This document shows positions 39,246 to 47,736 of a stretch of 64,000 nucleotides of DNA, in pieces. Where the stretch lies: NCBI GenBank assembly GCA_030424545.1, contig JAUHWL010000006.1, positions 1 through 64,000 of the forward strand, in the 5' to 3' direction. The translations under genes and the position numbers were made by a program. This DNA is from Bacteroidia bacterium (GTDB lineage Bacteria > Bacteroidota > Bacteroidia > Flavobacteriales > Schleiferiaceae). How positions within the stretch are numbered: position 1 is the stretch's first letter; every line of letters begins with the position of its first letter. The notes below the pieces were generated by a model. It worked only from the letters and a program-made list of their open reading frames with translations, made no database searches and was not told the origin of the DNA.

Positions 39246-40472
39246 CTATTTGGCTTGATAAATAAGTAAACTTAAATCTGCCGGATTAAAAACTTGATTG
39301 GCAATATCTCTTAATTGTTGGGCAGAAACGGCCGTTATTTTTTGGTACACATCCTCTAACGTATCTATGCGGTTATAGTTTAACATAGATTTTCCCAACG
39401 CAACGGTTAGGGCCAGGTTGTTTTCTTGGCTTAGCGCAATTTGACCAATCAGTTGTTTTTTGGCCTTGTTTAATTGCACAGTGCCCAACTCTTTGTCGCA
39501 AAGGTTTTTTAGCTCATTTTTAATCAGCTTTAGGCTTTTGTCTATGGTGCCTTTGTTGGTACCCACGTACACGCCAATAGCGCCTGTATCGGTAAATGGG
39601 GTGTAAAAACTTTCTATGTTGTAGGCAAAACCGTATTTCTCTCTAATGTTTAAATTCAATCGGTTGTTCATGCCGGGGCCGCCCAAAATGTTGTTGAGCA
39701 AAACAGTACCAATAAAATGTTCGTGATAAATATCGGCTGCCCGGTTGCCCAATACCGCATGTGTTTGCATGGTGTCTTTTTGCGTGGTAAGGGTAACGGG
39801 TTTGTATTCTTGCGGGGCAATGCGTCCGTTTATTTTACCAACAAAAGGAATTTCTGAAAAGTATTTTATCACCATTTTAAAAAGCCTGTTCCAAGAAATG
39901 GGGCCAGAAATACTCAACACCATTTGTTGTGGGTTGTAGTTTCGTGCAATAAAAGAATTCAGCATTTTTTTATTAAACGTATTGATGCTTTTTTCTGTGC
40001 CTAAAATCACGCGGCCCATGGGGTGGTGAGCAAAAATAGATTCTTCAAAATCATCAAAGATGCTTTCAGTTGGGCTGTCTAGGTAACTTTCTATTTCGTC
40101 TCTAATCACATCTTTTTCCTTTTCAATTTCTTTGTCAGGAAAAGTAGAGTTGATTAAAATATCAGCTATTAATTCTAGTGCTCGGCTAAAATGTTCTTTT
40201 AAGAAACTGGCGTGAATCACGGTTTCTTCTTTGCTTGTATAGGCGTTTAAATCTCCGCCAACATCATCAAGCCTGCTTAAAATATGATATGTTTTACGAT
40301 GCTTAGTTCCCTTAAAAAGATTGTGTTCAATAAAATGAGCCATACCGTGCTCGTCTTTATTCTCATCTCGGCTCCCCGTATTTATTAACAATGCGCAATG
40401 CCCAACCAAACTATTAGTTGGCTGAAAAACAATGCGTAAACCGTTGGGGAGTGTGTGTTCTAGATGTTTCAT
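39246..40472 (-). CDS. M16 family zinc peptidase
   Basis: The 408-aa product is an insulinase-type processing peptidase with the inverted zinc motif HFIEH (GMAHFIEHNLFKGT, about residues 44-57) and the downstream Glu in RDEIESYLDSP. The C-terminal M16 domain with the R/Y pair (NNRLNLNIREKYGFAYN) is present. It has no signal peptide, unlike the M16 pair at 50.6 kb, so it is probably cytoplasmic. It is co-transcribed with the O-methyltransferase. Confidence 0.9.
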   Translation of the reverse strand: MKHLEHTLPNGLRIVFQPTNSLVGHCALLINTGSRDENKDEHGMAHFIEHNLFKGTKHRKTYHILSRLDDVGGDLNAYTSKEETVIHASFLKEHFSRALELIADILINSTFPDKEIEKEKDVIRDEIESYLDSPTESIFDDFEESIFAHHPMGRVILGTEKSINTFNKKMLNSFIARNYNPQQMVLSISGPISWNRLFKMVIKYFSEIPFVGKINGRIAPQEYKPVTLTTQKDTMQTHAVLGNRAADIYHEHFIGTVLLNNILGGPGMNNRLNLNIREKYGFAYNIESFYTPFTDTGAIGVYVGTNKGTIDKSLKLIKNELKNLCDKELGTVQLNKAKKQLIGQIALSQENNLALTVALGKSMLNYNRIDTLEDVYQKITAVSAQQLRDIANQVFNPADLSLLIYQAK

Positions 40473-40622
40473 AGAGCCCCTCCAACCTCCCCAAAGGGGA
40501 GGCTTTTTATCTGATGGAAAAACTGTGAAGAATTCCCAAAATAAATTTTAAAGTAATTCATTTTTTAATTAGCGGGGGATTGATTCTCCCCCCCCCCCCT
40601 TCGGTGGAGTTAGAGGGGGCTT
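40473..40622. repeat. intergenic element with hairpin ends and a 12-C run
   Basis: The left end contains AGCCCCTCCAACCTCCCC, AAA, GGGGAGG; the right end read on the other strand gives AGCCCCCTCTAACTCC, ACC, GAAGGGGGG. The ends are therefore inverted copies of each other, enclosing about 80 AT-rich bases. A run of 12 C (40588-40599) lies in the right end. It resembles short palindromic elements dispersed in Bacteroidota genomes; only this copy is in the window. Confidence 0.6.
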
Positions 40623-42599
40623 TTATTTCAACCATTTATCCAACCAGTTAAAATATTCGTTGTGCCAAATTAAACCGTTTTGGGGTTGTAAAATCCAGTG
40701 TCCTTCGTTAGGGAAATACAAAAATTTGCTAGGAATGCCTCTTAGTTGGGCTGCTTGAAACGCTTCCATACCTTGGTTTTCTGGTACACGAAAATCTTTA
40801 CCTCCATGAATTACCAAGATTGGAGCCGTCCAGTTTTGTACATAATTGTGTGGCGAAAATTTGGTGTACGCCTCGGGTTTTGGGTTTTGCCAATATGGTC
40901 CGCCAATATCCCAATTGGCAAAGAATACTTCTTCTGTTACACCGTACCAGCTCTCCATGTTAAACAAACCGCAATGCGAGATTAATGCTTTAAATCGGCC
41001 TTCATGAATGCCAGCCAACATGTACACGCTGTACCCGCCATAACTCGCACCAACGGCACCTAGTTTTTCATTGTCAACAAAAGGTTCTTTGGCTACTTCA
41101 TCAATGGCGCTTAAATAATCTTTCATGGGTTGTCCGCCCCAATCTTTGCTAATGGCTTCATTCCACTCTACACCAAAACCGGGTAAACCACGTCTGTTTG
41201 GTGCTACAATAATATAATCATGCGCAGCCATCAACTGGAAATTCCAACGGAAACTATAAAACTGACTTACCGGAGCTTGCGGCCCACCTTGGCAATAAAG
41301 TAGTGTTGGGTATTTTTTATTGGGGTCAAAGTTGGGCGGATAAATAACCCAAGTGAGCATGTCTTTACCATCGGTGGTTTTTACCATGCGCTTTTCTATT
41401 TTGCCCATGTCTAGGTTGTTATAGATGGCATCGTTTACATGGGTAATTTGCTCTGCGGTGCCTTTTTTAAGGTTCACGCTATAAAGCTCTGTGGCGTGAT
41501 TCATGTCTTGGCGCTCTGCAATTAAACTTTTTCCAGCAAAAACAAACCCTTTGTAGTTATAATCACCTTTGGTGATGATGGTTTCTTTTTTGCTTCCGAA
41601 ATCAATCATGCCAATTTGTTGGGTGGCCATTTTAGGCACCATGTAACCTACCGCGTTGTTGTTAATCCATGAAAAACTTTGCACATAGTTCTCAGATAGC
41701 ACTTGTGATTTTTCTTTTGTTTCCATGTTCATCACCCACAATTTGTTTACGTCACTTTCGTACCCGTCTTGTGGCATACTTGTCCAAGCTAATTTTTTAC
41801 CGTCTGGCGAAAAAGATGGGCTTCTGTCATATCCCATCATGCCCGAAGTAATATTGGCTGTATTGCCGTTTTTAATATCGTATAAATAAATGTCTGTATT
41901 GGTGCTCACAGCATATTCTCTACCAGAAACTTTTTTGCAATCATAAGCTACAATGGTTCCTTGCGCATTGGCGGTGTAACTGCCAACATCAAACGGCTCA
42001 TTGCCTTGTAAATCGATACTGGTTCTTACCAAATCTCCTGCGTATTTGGCCATGTGCAGGTGGTCTACAAACTCATCATTCCAATGGTCCCAATGTCTGT
42101 ACATTAAATCGTCAAAAACGTGGGCTTCTGCCAGATCTAAATCGGGGTAATTTTCTTGTGTTGTTTTAGCAAACTTGTACTCTTTTGTAAATAGTAAAAT
42201 AAGTCCACCATCGTTTTGTTCTATGGCTTTCCAACCGCTAGCACCTTTAATTAAAGTAATTTTTTGTGGATTGTTACCGTCAGCATCTACAAGGGCATAT
42301 TGGCCATCTATTGTTCCGCCTACTTTGGTGCCGTTAAAAAGATATTTAGCACCATTTAAGTTAGCCGCAAATGCTGTGGCTTCGCCTTTTTTAATGTCTA
42401 GCGCGTATAATTTTGTTTCGCTTTCATTGGTTTTTGTGTCGTATACTTTTACGGAGTATAGGGCTGTTTTACCGTCAGGCGAAACGTCTTCTAAACTTAC
42501 ACGGCCTAATTTCCAAAGTAATTCTGCGCTCATGCGCTCTTGTGCGTGAGAAGTAAAAATGCTGAATGCTAAAAATAGCAGGGTGAATACTTTTTTCAT
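40623..42599 (-). CDS. exported S9 family peptidase (prolyl oligopeptidase/DPP type)
   Basis: The 658-aa product has a signal peptide (KKVFTLLFLAFSIFTSHAQ), a seven-blade propeller with WD40-like PD40 motifs (YDRSPSFSPDGKKLAW, SPDGKTALYSV), and a C-terminal alpha/beta-hydrolase. The catalytic Ser is in GASYGGYS, the Asp in IHGGKDFRVPENQ and the His in NEGHWI. It should cleave oligopeptides or dipeptides in the periplasm. The ATG at 42599 begins the signal peptide and is preferred over an upstream in-frame ATG at 42641. Confidence 0.92.
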   Translation of the reverse strand: MKKVFTLLFLAFSIFTSHAQERMSAELLWKLGRVSLEDVSPDGKTALYSVKVYDTKTNESETKLYALDIKKGEATAFAANLNGAKYLFNGTKVGGTIDGQYALVDADGNNPQKITLIKGASGWKAIEQNDGGLILLFTKEYKFAKTTQENYPDLDLAEAHVFDDLMYRHWDHWNDEFVDHLHMAKYAGDLVRTSIDLQGNEPFDVGSYTANAQGTIVAYDCKKVSGREYAVSTNTDIYLYDIKNGNTANITSGMMGYDRSPSFSPDGKKLAWTSMPQDGYESDVNKLWVMNMETKEKSQVLSENYVQSFSWINNNAVGYMVPKMATQQIGMIDFGSKKETIITKGDYNYKGFVFAGKSLIAERQDMNHATELYSVNLKKGTAEQITHVNDAIYNNLDMGKIEKRMVKTTDGKDMLTWVIYPPNFDPNKKYPTLLYCQGGPQAPVSQFYSFRWNFQLMAAHDYIIVAPNRRGLPGFGVEWNEAISKDWGGQPMKDYLSAIDEVAKEPFVDNEKLGAVGASYGGYSVYMLAGIHEGRFKALISHCGLFNMESWYGVTEEVFFANWDIGGPYWQNPKPEAYTKFSPHNYVQNWTAPILVIHGGKDFRVPENQGMEAFQAAQLRGIPSKFLYFPNEGHWILQPQNGLIWHNEYFNWLDKWLK

Positions 42600-42671
42600 G
42601 TAATGAAATTTAAAAATTTTTTGTGGTGGCCGAATATACAAAGCACAGTAGAATTTTAAGGTTTTATCTGG

Positions 42672-43244
42672 TTATCTTAAAATACTAACCGTGCCGCGTA
42701 CTTGGCGTTTGCTACCGGTTGGGTTGGGGTCTTGGCCATTATTATTGATGTACAAGTATTCTATGACATAAGTGTATATACCTGCGGGTAAATAGTTACC
42801 CTGAAAAGTGCCGTCCCAATTGTTTTGGTACTTGTTGCTGTAATAAACTTGCTGCCCCCAACGATCAAAAATGTAAAGTGTTACGGGTTCTGGTGCCCCT
42901 TTAAATTCAAAGTAATCGTTTATGCCATCTCCGTCTGGAGTATAAGCGTTGGGTATCCAGAGGTAGCTTTCGCAAAAATCTTGTACGGCCCAAGTGCTGT
43001 CTGCTAGGTTATAGCAAGGTGTTTGGGCGTTTAGCCAATACAATCCTGGGTTGCGCACGTGTATGTCCGTGAGGGTGCTGCAAGTGCTCCATAGGTAGGC
43101 GGTAAGTGTGGCGTATTGGTTGGGCAGCGTAGCGGCTTGTATGGTGGCTTGGTCTCCTTCGCAAAAGGTTACAGATTCAGGCAAATTTAGCGTGTAGTTG
43201 GCCGGTATAGTCTGTGGCGCTGCTATACACGTAATCCTCTTCAT
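42672..43244 (-). pseudogene. truncated remnant of a T9SS type B protein
   Basis: The 190-aa open frame ends in a full gliding-motility-associated C-terminal sorting domain (IPNAYTPDGDGINDYFEF, IFDRWGQQVYYS, WDGTFQG, LPAGIYTYVIEY, RGTVSILR, about residues 98-190). It begins in the middle of an Ig-like or PKD-like domain with no signal peptide, and a stop codon lies five codons upstream of its first ATG. Such tails normally close proteins of many hundred residues, so this is probably the 3' end of a broken gene. Confidence 0.65.
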
Positions 43245-43269
43245 TAAAAACCATTCCTTCTACAATAGG

Positions 43270-43394
43270 GAATTTTCACGGATTTTATTTATATCCATAG
43301 TGCTGATACAGGATTTGTTCAATGCTATCATTTGTGTAAACCCTAGTAATTTGTGGAAAATGTAAATCCACGAATAGCGCGAATTTTCACGGAT
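43270..43394. repeat. 14-bp direct repeats next to the T9SS-B remnant
   Basis: GAATTTTCACGGAT occurs at 43270-43283 and 43381-43394, with related flanking words (ATCCATAG, ATCCACGAATAGCGC). The 66-aa open frame crossing this stretch has no recognisable features. The region may be the scar of the event that truncated the neighbouring gene. Confidence 0.5.
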
Positions 43395-43426
43395 ACTACT
43401 TTTCTTGTGGAATGAATTTTTGATAA

Positions 43427-43455
43427 AAAAGCCCCTGAAAAACTCCAGAGGCTTT
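43427..43455 (-). terminator. terminator of the secreted thioredoxin-fold gene
   Basis: AAAGCC-C-CTG pairs with CAG-A-GGCTTT across an 8-base loop with one mismatch; the leftward direction continues with TTTTTTATC. Confidence 0.7.
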
Positions 43456-43478
43456 AACAAAACGTATCTTTTTTATGA

Positions 43479-44282
43479 TTACAGAACTACAAGCTTTTGT
43501 TGCGCGGTACTGTTTTCTGTAGTTACAGAAACAACATAGGTGCCTGCTGGTAATTGGTGATTTATAACAATAGTATTGGCAGTGCTGTGTAGACTGTTGT
43601 GCACTTGTTTGCCAGTAATGTCTACAATGGTTATATCAACATCGGCACTTGTACTTGTTACAGTAACGTGTAGCAACCCGTTGTTGTTTGGGTTGGGGTA
43701 CATAGAAAAAGAAGCAATTTCAGACTCTTCTAATCCCACGGTTGTGCAGCTTTTTGGTTGAGGGTTAAATCCTGATGGAAATGCAGCTTCGAAACTAGCA
43801 ACGCTAGAAATGGGCCAAATATCTGAGCTTTTTAATTTATTGTCGGGCCCAATAATGCAATAAGTAGGGTAAGCCGTTGGGTTTAAATCATTGTCAACCG
43901 TGGCAGAACCACCATCTCCGCTAACTGCTGGGGCATGGTTAAAGCTACCACCATATTGATTTTCGTAAGCAAGTACAGCGGCATCATTGTCTTGTCCGGT
44001 GTTTATAGCAATGCAGATTACATCGTTTTCGTTGCAGCCATACTTATCATAAAACTCATTAAATATGGGCGATGTAGATTGACAAGGCGGACACGTGGTG
44101 AAAAAGAAATCTAAAAACACATGTTTACCCGCAGAGGTGTAGGTGTACAAGTTATGCGTGTTGCCGTGTATGTCTGTTACGGTAAAATCGGTAACCACAT
44201 CGCCAACGTTATAATTTTGAATTTGAGCGTGACTTAATGTAAAGCCAAAGATTGCAGTAAGAGCAAGTAAAAGTTTTTTCAT
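43479..44282 (-). CDS. secreted thioredoxin-fold protein with T9SS tail
   Basis: The 267-aa product has a signal peptide (KKLLLALTAIFGFTLSHAQ), a TlpA/AhpC-like thioredoxin domain (about residues 25-175) with the redox motif FFTTCPPCQS (about 65-74) and a cis-Pro segment AYPTYCI, then a T9SS type A sorting tail (about 188-267: MYPNPNNNG, DITGKQVH, PAGTYVVSV). It should be a surface or extracellular disulfide oxidoreductase. Its partner is unknown. Confidence 0.85.
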   Translation of the reverse strand: MKKLLLALTAIFGFTLSHAQIQNYNVGDVVTDFTVTDIHGNTHNLYTYTSAGKHVFLDFFFTTCPPCQSTSPIFNEFYDKYGCNENDVICIAINTGQDNDAAVLAYENQYGGSFNHAPAVSGDGGSATVDNDLNPTAYPTYCIIGPDNKLKSSDIWPISSVASFEAAFPSGFNPQPKSCTTVGLEESEIASFSMYPNPNNNGLLHVTVTSTSADVDITIVDITGKQVHNSLHSTANTIVINHQLPAGTYVVSVTTENSTAQQKLVVL

Positions 44283-44364
44283 AATAGATATTTTTCGTGA
44301 GGCATAAATCTAACGAAAAATTTAAGCTGGAATAACGTAGTTATTACGAAATAAAAACCAACCT

Positions 44365-45441
44365 TTATTTGGTGTTGATGGTAAAAGCAATGCTAGAAAC
44401 GCGTTTTGTTTTAACGCCTTCTATCGTTTCTTCTCTAACCAATTCTTGCGCAGCCGGATTTTCAAACACTTCATCCATTGCTCTAATGGCACCAGCCGGA
44501 ATTTGATTTTTAATGCACTCGTTTAAAATATCATCACGGTTGATGTTGCTGAAGTAGGGGGTAAGAAGTTCAACTAATTCGGTTCTGTTAGTAACGCGCT
44601 GTTTGTTGGTGCAGTAGTTTTTTACGTTCGGATTTTTATCCGCACCAAGTAAATCAATCAGCTTGGCAAATTGAGCATCACTACCAATGGCAAGCACAAT
44701 TTTAGATTGGTCTTTGCACACAAAAGTATCTCCGTAGGGTGCAATGTTGGGGTGGGCGCTGCCCATGGGTTGGGCAATATAGTTTTGCATTAAATAGTTG
44801 CTGGCTTGGTTTACCAAACTTGCTATGCCGGCTTGTTCTAAATTGGTTTCTACAAAGCTGCCGAGGCCCGTTTTTTGTCTTTGCAAAAGCGCAATTAAAA
44901 GGCCTTCTTTAAGTTGATGTGCCGCAAGTACATCCATTAAAGCAACGGGCATTTTTATGGGTGCCGATTGCGGTGTGCCATTCATGTACATAAAACCCGT
45001 TTCGGCTTGTACAACTACATCAAAGGCGGTGCGTTTTGGGTTGCTTTTAAAACCGCTTATCTGGCCAATAATTAATTTAGGAAACTTGGCATGAAGGCTT
45101 GCAAAGTCTAATTGAAATTTGGCAGCGCTTCCGGCTTTAAAATTTGTAAGTAAAACATCTGCCTCTTTAAGCAAATTAAAAAGGTGTGCTAAATCTTGGG
45201 CTGTTTTTAAGTTGAGGCTGAGGTAATCTTTTTTATAATTAATGGCACTGAAATAGGCCGAAACACTTTCTGTTTCGGTGGGCAGTTTCCAGCTACGTGT
45301 AACGTCTCCGCCTGCCGTGCCATTTTCTATTTTTAATACATGGGCGCCAAGTTCGGCAAAAAACATTCCCACACTTGGGCCCGCAAGCACACCTGCCAAT
45401 TCAATAACTTTTAATCCGTTAAATGTGGATTGCAAACTCAT
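44365..45441 (-). CDS. class III CoA-transferase (CaiB/BaiF family)
   Basis: The 358-aa product begins with the family signature LKVIELAGVLAGPSVGMFFAELGA and GADVLKIEN-like text (GAHVLKIEN). It has a catalytic Asp candidate in PVALMDVLAAHQ (about residue 170) and TNLEQAG. It moves CoA between organic acids; the substrate is unknown. Its ATG overlaps the TGA of the DUF4286 gene (ATGA), so the two are translationally coupled. Confidence 0.88.
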   Translation of the reverse strand: MSLQSTFNGLKVIELAGVLAGPSVGMFFAELGAHVLKIENGTAGGDVTRSWKLPTETESVSAYFSAINYKKDYLSLNLKTAQDLAHLFNLLKEADVLLTNFKAGSAAKFQLDFASLHAKFPKLIIGQISGFKSNPKRTAFDVVVQAETGFMYMNGTPQSAPIKMPVALMDVLAAHQLKEGLLIALLQRQKTGLGSFVETNLEQAGIASLVNQASNYLMQNYIAQPMGSAHPNIAPYGDTFVCKDQSKIVLAIGSDAQFAKLIDLLGADKNPNVKNYCTNKQRVTNRTELVELLTPYFSNINRDDILNECIKNQIPAGAIRAMDEVFENPAAQELVREETIEGVKTKRVSSIAFTINTK

Positions 45442-45764
45442 TCTTCTTCAATGGGAAAAAATTCTCTTTCTAACTTAAGCATGGTTCTAAAGGCAACAAA
45501 TTTTCCTTCGAATTTTGCCGTATGTTCTGCCTGCAAAGTGGGGGCATACATTTCTTCATACAACTTAAATGTTTCTAAATCTTTGATGAGGTATTGTATC
45601 GAATAAGTGGTTCCGCTCTCTTCATCAACCATTACTTTGCAAAAGCGGTTGCTGATAAATAGCCCGGTATTTATTACATCAGGGATGTGCGTTTCTTGCA
45701 TCCAAGTTATCCATTCGTCATGAACAGAATCATCAATGTTTACGGTTACGTTGTATATGTACAT
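45438..45764 (-). CDS. DUF4286 family protein
   Basis: The 108-aa product (YIYNVTVNIDDSVHDEWITW, then HIPDVINTG, YSIQYL, FEGKFVAFRTMLKL) matches the small cytoplasmic DUF4286 family of Bacteroidota, which has a ferredoxin-like fold and no known role. It is the first gene of a pair with the CoA-transferase (4-base ATGA overlap). Two heptamer repeat arrays lie just upstream. Confidence 0.8.
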   Translation of the reverse strand: MYIYNVTVNIDDSVHDEWITWMQETHIPDVINTGLFISNRFCKVMVDEESGTTYSIQYLIKDLETFKLYEEMYAPTLQAEHTAKFEGKFVAFRTMLKLEREFFPIEEE

Positions 45765-45781
45765 GGGGAGGGGGAGTTAAA

Positions 45782-45816
45782 TGTTCAAGGTTTAATGTTC
45801 AAGGTTGAAAGTTTAA
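45782..45816. repeat. heptamer array A (consensus nGTTnAA)
   Basis: Five consecutive 7-base units: TGTTCAA, GGTTTAA, TGTTCAA, GGTTGAA, AGTTTAA. It lies 18 bases upstream of the DUF4286 start. Confidence 0.75.
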
Positions 45817-45842
45817 ATGTGTACTATGAAAAAGAGTTTTTC

Positions 45843-45940
45843 GTCTTCGGTCTTCGGTCTTCGGTCTCCCGTCTTCGGTCTCCCGACTTCTGTCTTCCAT
45901 CTCCCGTCTTCCGTCTTCGGTCTTCAGTCTTCCGTCTTCC
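45843..45940. repeat. heptamer array B (consensus GTCTTCG), 14 units
   Basis: Exactly 14 consecutive 7-base units, 98 bases, mainly GTCTTCG, GTCTTCC and GTCTCCC, with no indels. It ends two bases before the leftward stop codon of the TPR gene. No coding meaning is likely, since 7 is not a multiple of 3. Confidence 0.85.
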
Positions 45941-45942
45941 CT

Positions 45943-47736
45943 CTAATTCGTCAAATTGTCTCCTCTTAATTTTCTGTATTGGCGTCTGGCTTCGGGCACA
46001 TAAATGCTTCCGGGGTGATTAAACAAAACGGTTTCGTAGGCTAACATGGCTTTTTCTCTTTCGCCCAAGTGCAGTTGGTAAATCTCGCCTTGTAGCATCA
46101 ATACATCATCGACCCAAATATCGGCATTGCCGTTTTTCAGCAATTCGTCTAACGTTGCAATGGCTTCGGTGTATTTTGCTTGTTTGTATAGGATACGGGC
46201 TTTAAACAAGGTGGCTTCTGCAACAATGTTATGGGCAGGAAAAACTGCAAGCAAGAGGTCTAAGGTGGCGAGGGCGGTATCGGGCATGCCTCTAAAGTTG
46301 TATAAATCGGCTTGGGCGTAGTAGCTTAAACCTTGGTACAACGTATCCTCAACACTATTGTCTGTAATAAGAAGGGCCATTTCTAGCGCATCGTTGCTAA
46401 TTAGTTTTGTCGTTGAAGATTTTAGCACTTCAAATTGGTTTAACGCCCACGGAAAATCTAATGTGTAGTAGGCCACCATGCCTTTCATAAACTTTGCTTC
46501 ATCACCCAATGGCGTACCAGAAAAGGCGCGTTCTACCTCCATGTATTTAAAAATGGCATCAATTGATTCGCCATCGGCAAGTTTAAAATCACCTAGCAAC
46601 ATTTTGCAGTGCGCAATGGGTTTTTTGTAGGTATTGCCAAGCGTGGCAATGGTGTTTTCCAATACATGAGTAGCGCTGTCTTTTAGGTTTAAATCAAAAT
46701 ACAGAATGCTTGCAATGTTGCGCTTGGTTTCTACGTATTCTTCTTCGCCCGCCAAATCATTCAACGCTTGGTAATGGTTGTTTAGCAGATTAACAAAGTC
46801 AGATTTTTTTACTCCTGGGGTTGCTCTCAACGCTTGTTTAGCGGTTTCTAAACTGCTAAATACGGCATCGGTATAAAAGCCGCTAGTAAAACCCTTAGCT
46901 TTTATGTAGGTAAAACATTCTTGAGCAACTACGAAATTTTCTTGGTAAAGTGCTTTTTCGCCCAAATTATAAATTTCGCGCTCGTAGTTTTTATCTCGTT
47001 TATCTAACGCTTGAAGTTGTCTTAGCGCTTTGCTGTAGGCATTTTCTTCTATATACAACCAAATTAAAAGTTCAGAAAAAAGTGGGTTTTCTGTTTCTTG
47101 AATTTTTTTAATGAGCTGTTTTTTAAGCACCACGTTCGCCACATTTGCAGGGTCGTCTGTAATGTTTCTAGAAATATTTTGTTTTACCGTAGAGTAGTAG
47201 TTGGGGCTAAACTCAATCATGGTTAAATATGAGTTGTACATGTTTTCCATGTCGCCCAACTCAGCATAAACCAATGCTTTTTGGTAATGAAAAATTAAGT
47301 TTGGGTTATTTCTCTCGGCTGTTTCATAACACAACAAGGCGTATTTATACAGCCCATAGCTAGAAAATTTTTCGCTGTATTGATGGGCAAATCCAGGGGT
47401 TTTTGCAACGGCCTCAATGGCGATGAGGTAGCTTTCGTCTGCTTCTTCTTGTTGCTTTTGTACTTGTTGTAGGTAGCCCAAATCTATATACAGAATGGGG
47501 TTTTTGGTTTTTTTTATGCGCTTCTTTAGCAGCTTTTCGGCATCGTTATATCGTTTTAATTCGATGTAACATTTTATTAAAAGCACCAGATTTTCTTCTG
47601 GGTTTTCCTCAAAAATTAAAGCGGCTTCTTCAAATTTACCCTCGTTGTATAGCGTTAAACCCTTTTTTGCATTGCTTTGGCTAAATGCCAGCGTGCTAAA
47701 TAGAACAACGAATGATATGGAGAATAAAAATTTAAT
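45943..47736 (-). CDS. exported TPR protein with a probable ATT start
   Basis: The 597-aa product is made of tetratricopeptide-like helical repeats along its whole length (for example NEGKFEEAALIFEENP, KRYNDAEKLLKK, KQAKYTEAIATLDELL). The frame stays open upstream of the first GTG (47586) and encodes a signal peptide, KFLFSISFVVLFSTLAFSQ, followed by TPR sequence. No ATG, GTG or TTG exists in this extension; the only suitable codon is ATT at 47734-47736, which overlaps the TAA of the lipoprotein gene (ATTAA). It probably acts as a periplasmic scaffold, and its partners are unknown. Confidence 0.75.
   Translation of the reverse strand: MKFLFSISFVVLFSTLAFSQSNAKKGLTLYNEGKFEEAALIFEENPEENLVLLIKCYIELKRYNDAEKLLKKRIKKTKNPILYIDLGYLQQVQKQQEEADESYLIAIEAVAKTPGFAHQYSEKFSSYGLYKYALLCYETAERNNPNLIFHYQKALVYAELGDMENMYNSYLTMIEFSPNYYSTVKQNISRNITDDPANVANVVLKKQLIKKIQETENPLFSELLIWLYIEENAYSKALRQLQALDKRDKNYEREIYNLGEKALYQENFVVAQECFTYIKAKGFTSGFYTDAVFSSLETAKQALRATPGVKKSDFVNLLNNHYQALNDLAGEEEYVETKRNIASILYFDLNLKDSATHVLENTIATLGNTYKKPIAHCKMLLGDFKLADGESIDAIFKYMEVERAFSGTPLGDEAKFMKGMVAYYTLDFPWALNQFEVLKSSTTKLISNDALEMALLITDNSVEDTLYQGLSYYAQADLYNFRGMPDTALATLDLLLAVFPAHNIVAEATLFKARILYKQAKYTEAIATLDELLKNGNADIWVDDVLMLQGEIYQLHLGEREKAMLAYETVLFNHPGSIYVPEARRQYRKLRGDNLTN

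Noticed and set aside
40588-40599. The C-run as a phase-variation switch of a coding sequence
   Set aside because: It is outside both genes, downstream of one stop codon; no reading frame crosses it. An assembly error in its length is also possible.
43260-43460. A 66-codon leftward open frame
   Set aside because: It crosses the 14-bp repeat and has no signal peptide, domain or promoter; more likely noncoding scar sequence.
45843-45940. Regular repeats that could suggest a CRISPR array
   Set aside because: The units are 7 bases with no spacers and no cas genes nearby; it is a simple heptamer array.
45687-46022. A 111-codon rightward open frame
   Set aside because: It is created by the heptamer array and antisense gene ends; its low-complexity text has no coding character.
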